A stretch of 5,149 nt of DNA, taken from Kiritimatiellia bacterium (GTDB lineage: Bacteria; Verrucomicrobiota; Kiritimatiellia; SLAD01). The number at the start of each line of letters is the position of its first letter. Positions within the stretch are counted from its first letter, which is position 1. Positions 4,972 to 5,149 of this stretch are shown one piece after another. The stretch is taken from assembly GCA_007126995.1 (NCBI GenBank), contig SLAD01000226.1:1-5149 (forward strand), written 5' to 3'. Made by a program: the position numbers and the translations under genes. The notes under the pieces are model-generated. The model searched no databases and was not told the origin of the DNA. It saw only the letters and a list, made by a program, of their open reading frames with translations.

Positions 4972-5120
4972 TCAGGGCTTGAGCACTTCCAATGCGCGGG
5001 ATCCCCCAGCGATCTGGTCCGCGCGGATACCACGGTCAAATGTGAGGAAAGTGCCGTGATGTCGGGCTGCTAGGGAGAGTAGGTAAATGTCGGCACATTG
5101 ATATCCAGCAGGTGAAACAT
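4972..5120 (-). pseudogene. vapC: vapC remnant: PIN-domain toxin with internal out-of-frame deletion
   Basis: On the minus strand, ATG at 5120-5118 follows AAGGGG (5132-5127) and reads MFHLLDINV, the typical start of VapC toxins with the first catalytic Asp (D6). Around 5092-5100 the reading frame changes, and the tail of a VapC follows (ADIYLLSLAARHHGTFLTFD, then RGIRADQIAGGSRALEVLKP) to a stop at 4974-4972. The tail contains the third and fourth acidic positions (D of ADIYLL and D of TFDRGI). VapC proteins are about 130-145 residues; only about 50 are left, so some 85 codons including the central catalytic acid are gone. The N-terminal frame runs into a TAG shortly after the junction. It cannot make an active nuclease. 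The lesion is of the same type as in the rpiB remnant. Assembly error is the main alternative. Confidence 0.8.
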
Positions 5121-5121
5121 T

Positions 5122-5148
5122 TCAGACCCCTTCTCTTTCCCGTAGGTC
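5122..5148 (-). CDS. C-terminal end of probable VapB-type antitoxin (5' part outside window)
   Basis: On the minus strand, the last codons of an open frame entering from the right edge read DLREREGV and stop at 5124-5122, one base before the vapC remnant's ATG. The tight spacing, and the fact that toxin genes of this class directly follow their antitoxin, make a VapB antitoxin the natural candidate. Eight residues are too few to name a family. Confidence 0.4.
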   Translation of the reverse strand, partial: DLREREGV

Positions 5149-5149
5149 G

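Noticed and set aside
4851..5039. 62-codon minus strand frame overlapping the VapC remnant.
   Set aside because: It is an out-of-frame reading of the VapC tail and of the TfoX-like 3' end; no family pattern.

Overview
This is bacterial DNA, gene-dense and mostly on the + strand. The helicase is GC-rich and the toxin-antitoxin (TA) genes are visibly richer in A+T, which suggests a GC-rich host chromosome with acquired small genes. Nothing fixes the phylum. The helicase tail, the RHH/PIN pair, the TfoX-like protein and the rpiB remnant are all widespread families. The numerous TA loci and intergenic repeats fit a large environmental genome, possibly a metagenome assembly.

Layout. Positions 3-1760 hold the 3' part of a UvrD/Rep-type superfamily 1 helicase whose Walker A lies off the left edge; its tail resembles large RecQ/UvrD-type fusion helicases. 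Positions 1761-2369 are non-coding and full of structure: an imperfect inverted repeat (1835-1937), two copies of a perfect palindrome whose centres lie 42 bp apart (2006-2064), and a REPIN-like doublet (2105-2204) whose two arms differ by compensatory stem changes. Positions 2370-2627 encode a small antitoxin-like protein that looks like a head of one antitoxin family joined to a RelB-like tail, with no partner toxin. Positions 2698-2928 encode a small uncharacterised charged, coiled-coil protein. Positions 2983-3605 hold an intact RHH antitoxin/PIN toxin pair with its own promoter, probable operator and apparently leaderless start.

The right half is partly a gene graveyard. Positions 3697-3872 are an rpiB remnant whose start and end survive while the middle, including the catalytic region, is missing out of frame. 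Positions 4972-5120 (minus strand) are a VapC toxin remnant with the same kind of lesion. Between them lies a probable three-gene operon: a short RraB-like protein (3939-4163), an uncharacterised protein (4157-4525) and a TfoX N-terminal domain protein (4553-4897).

The genes do not form one pathway. The main signals are TA turnover (one intact pair, one chimeric orphan antitoxin, one collapsed vapBC), repeated internal-deletion scars, and a repeat-rich intergenic segment. The most interesting items are the covarying REPIN-like doublet, the twin palindromes, the chimeric antitoxin and the matching out-of-frame internal deletions. The deletions must first be separated from assembly error.
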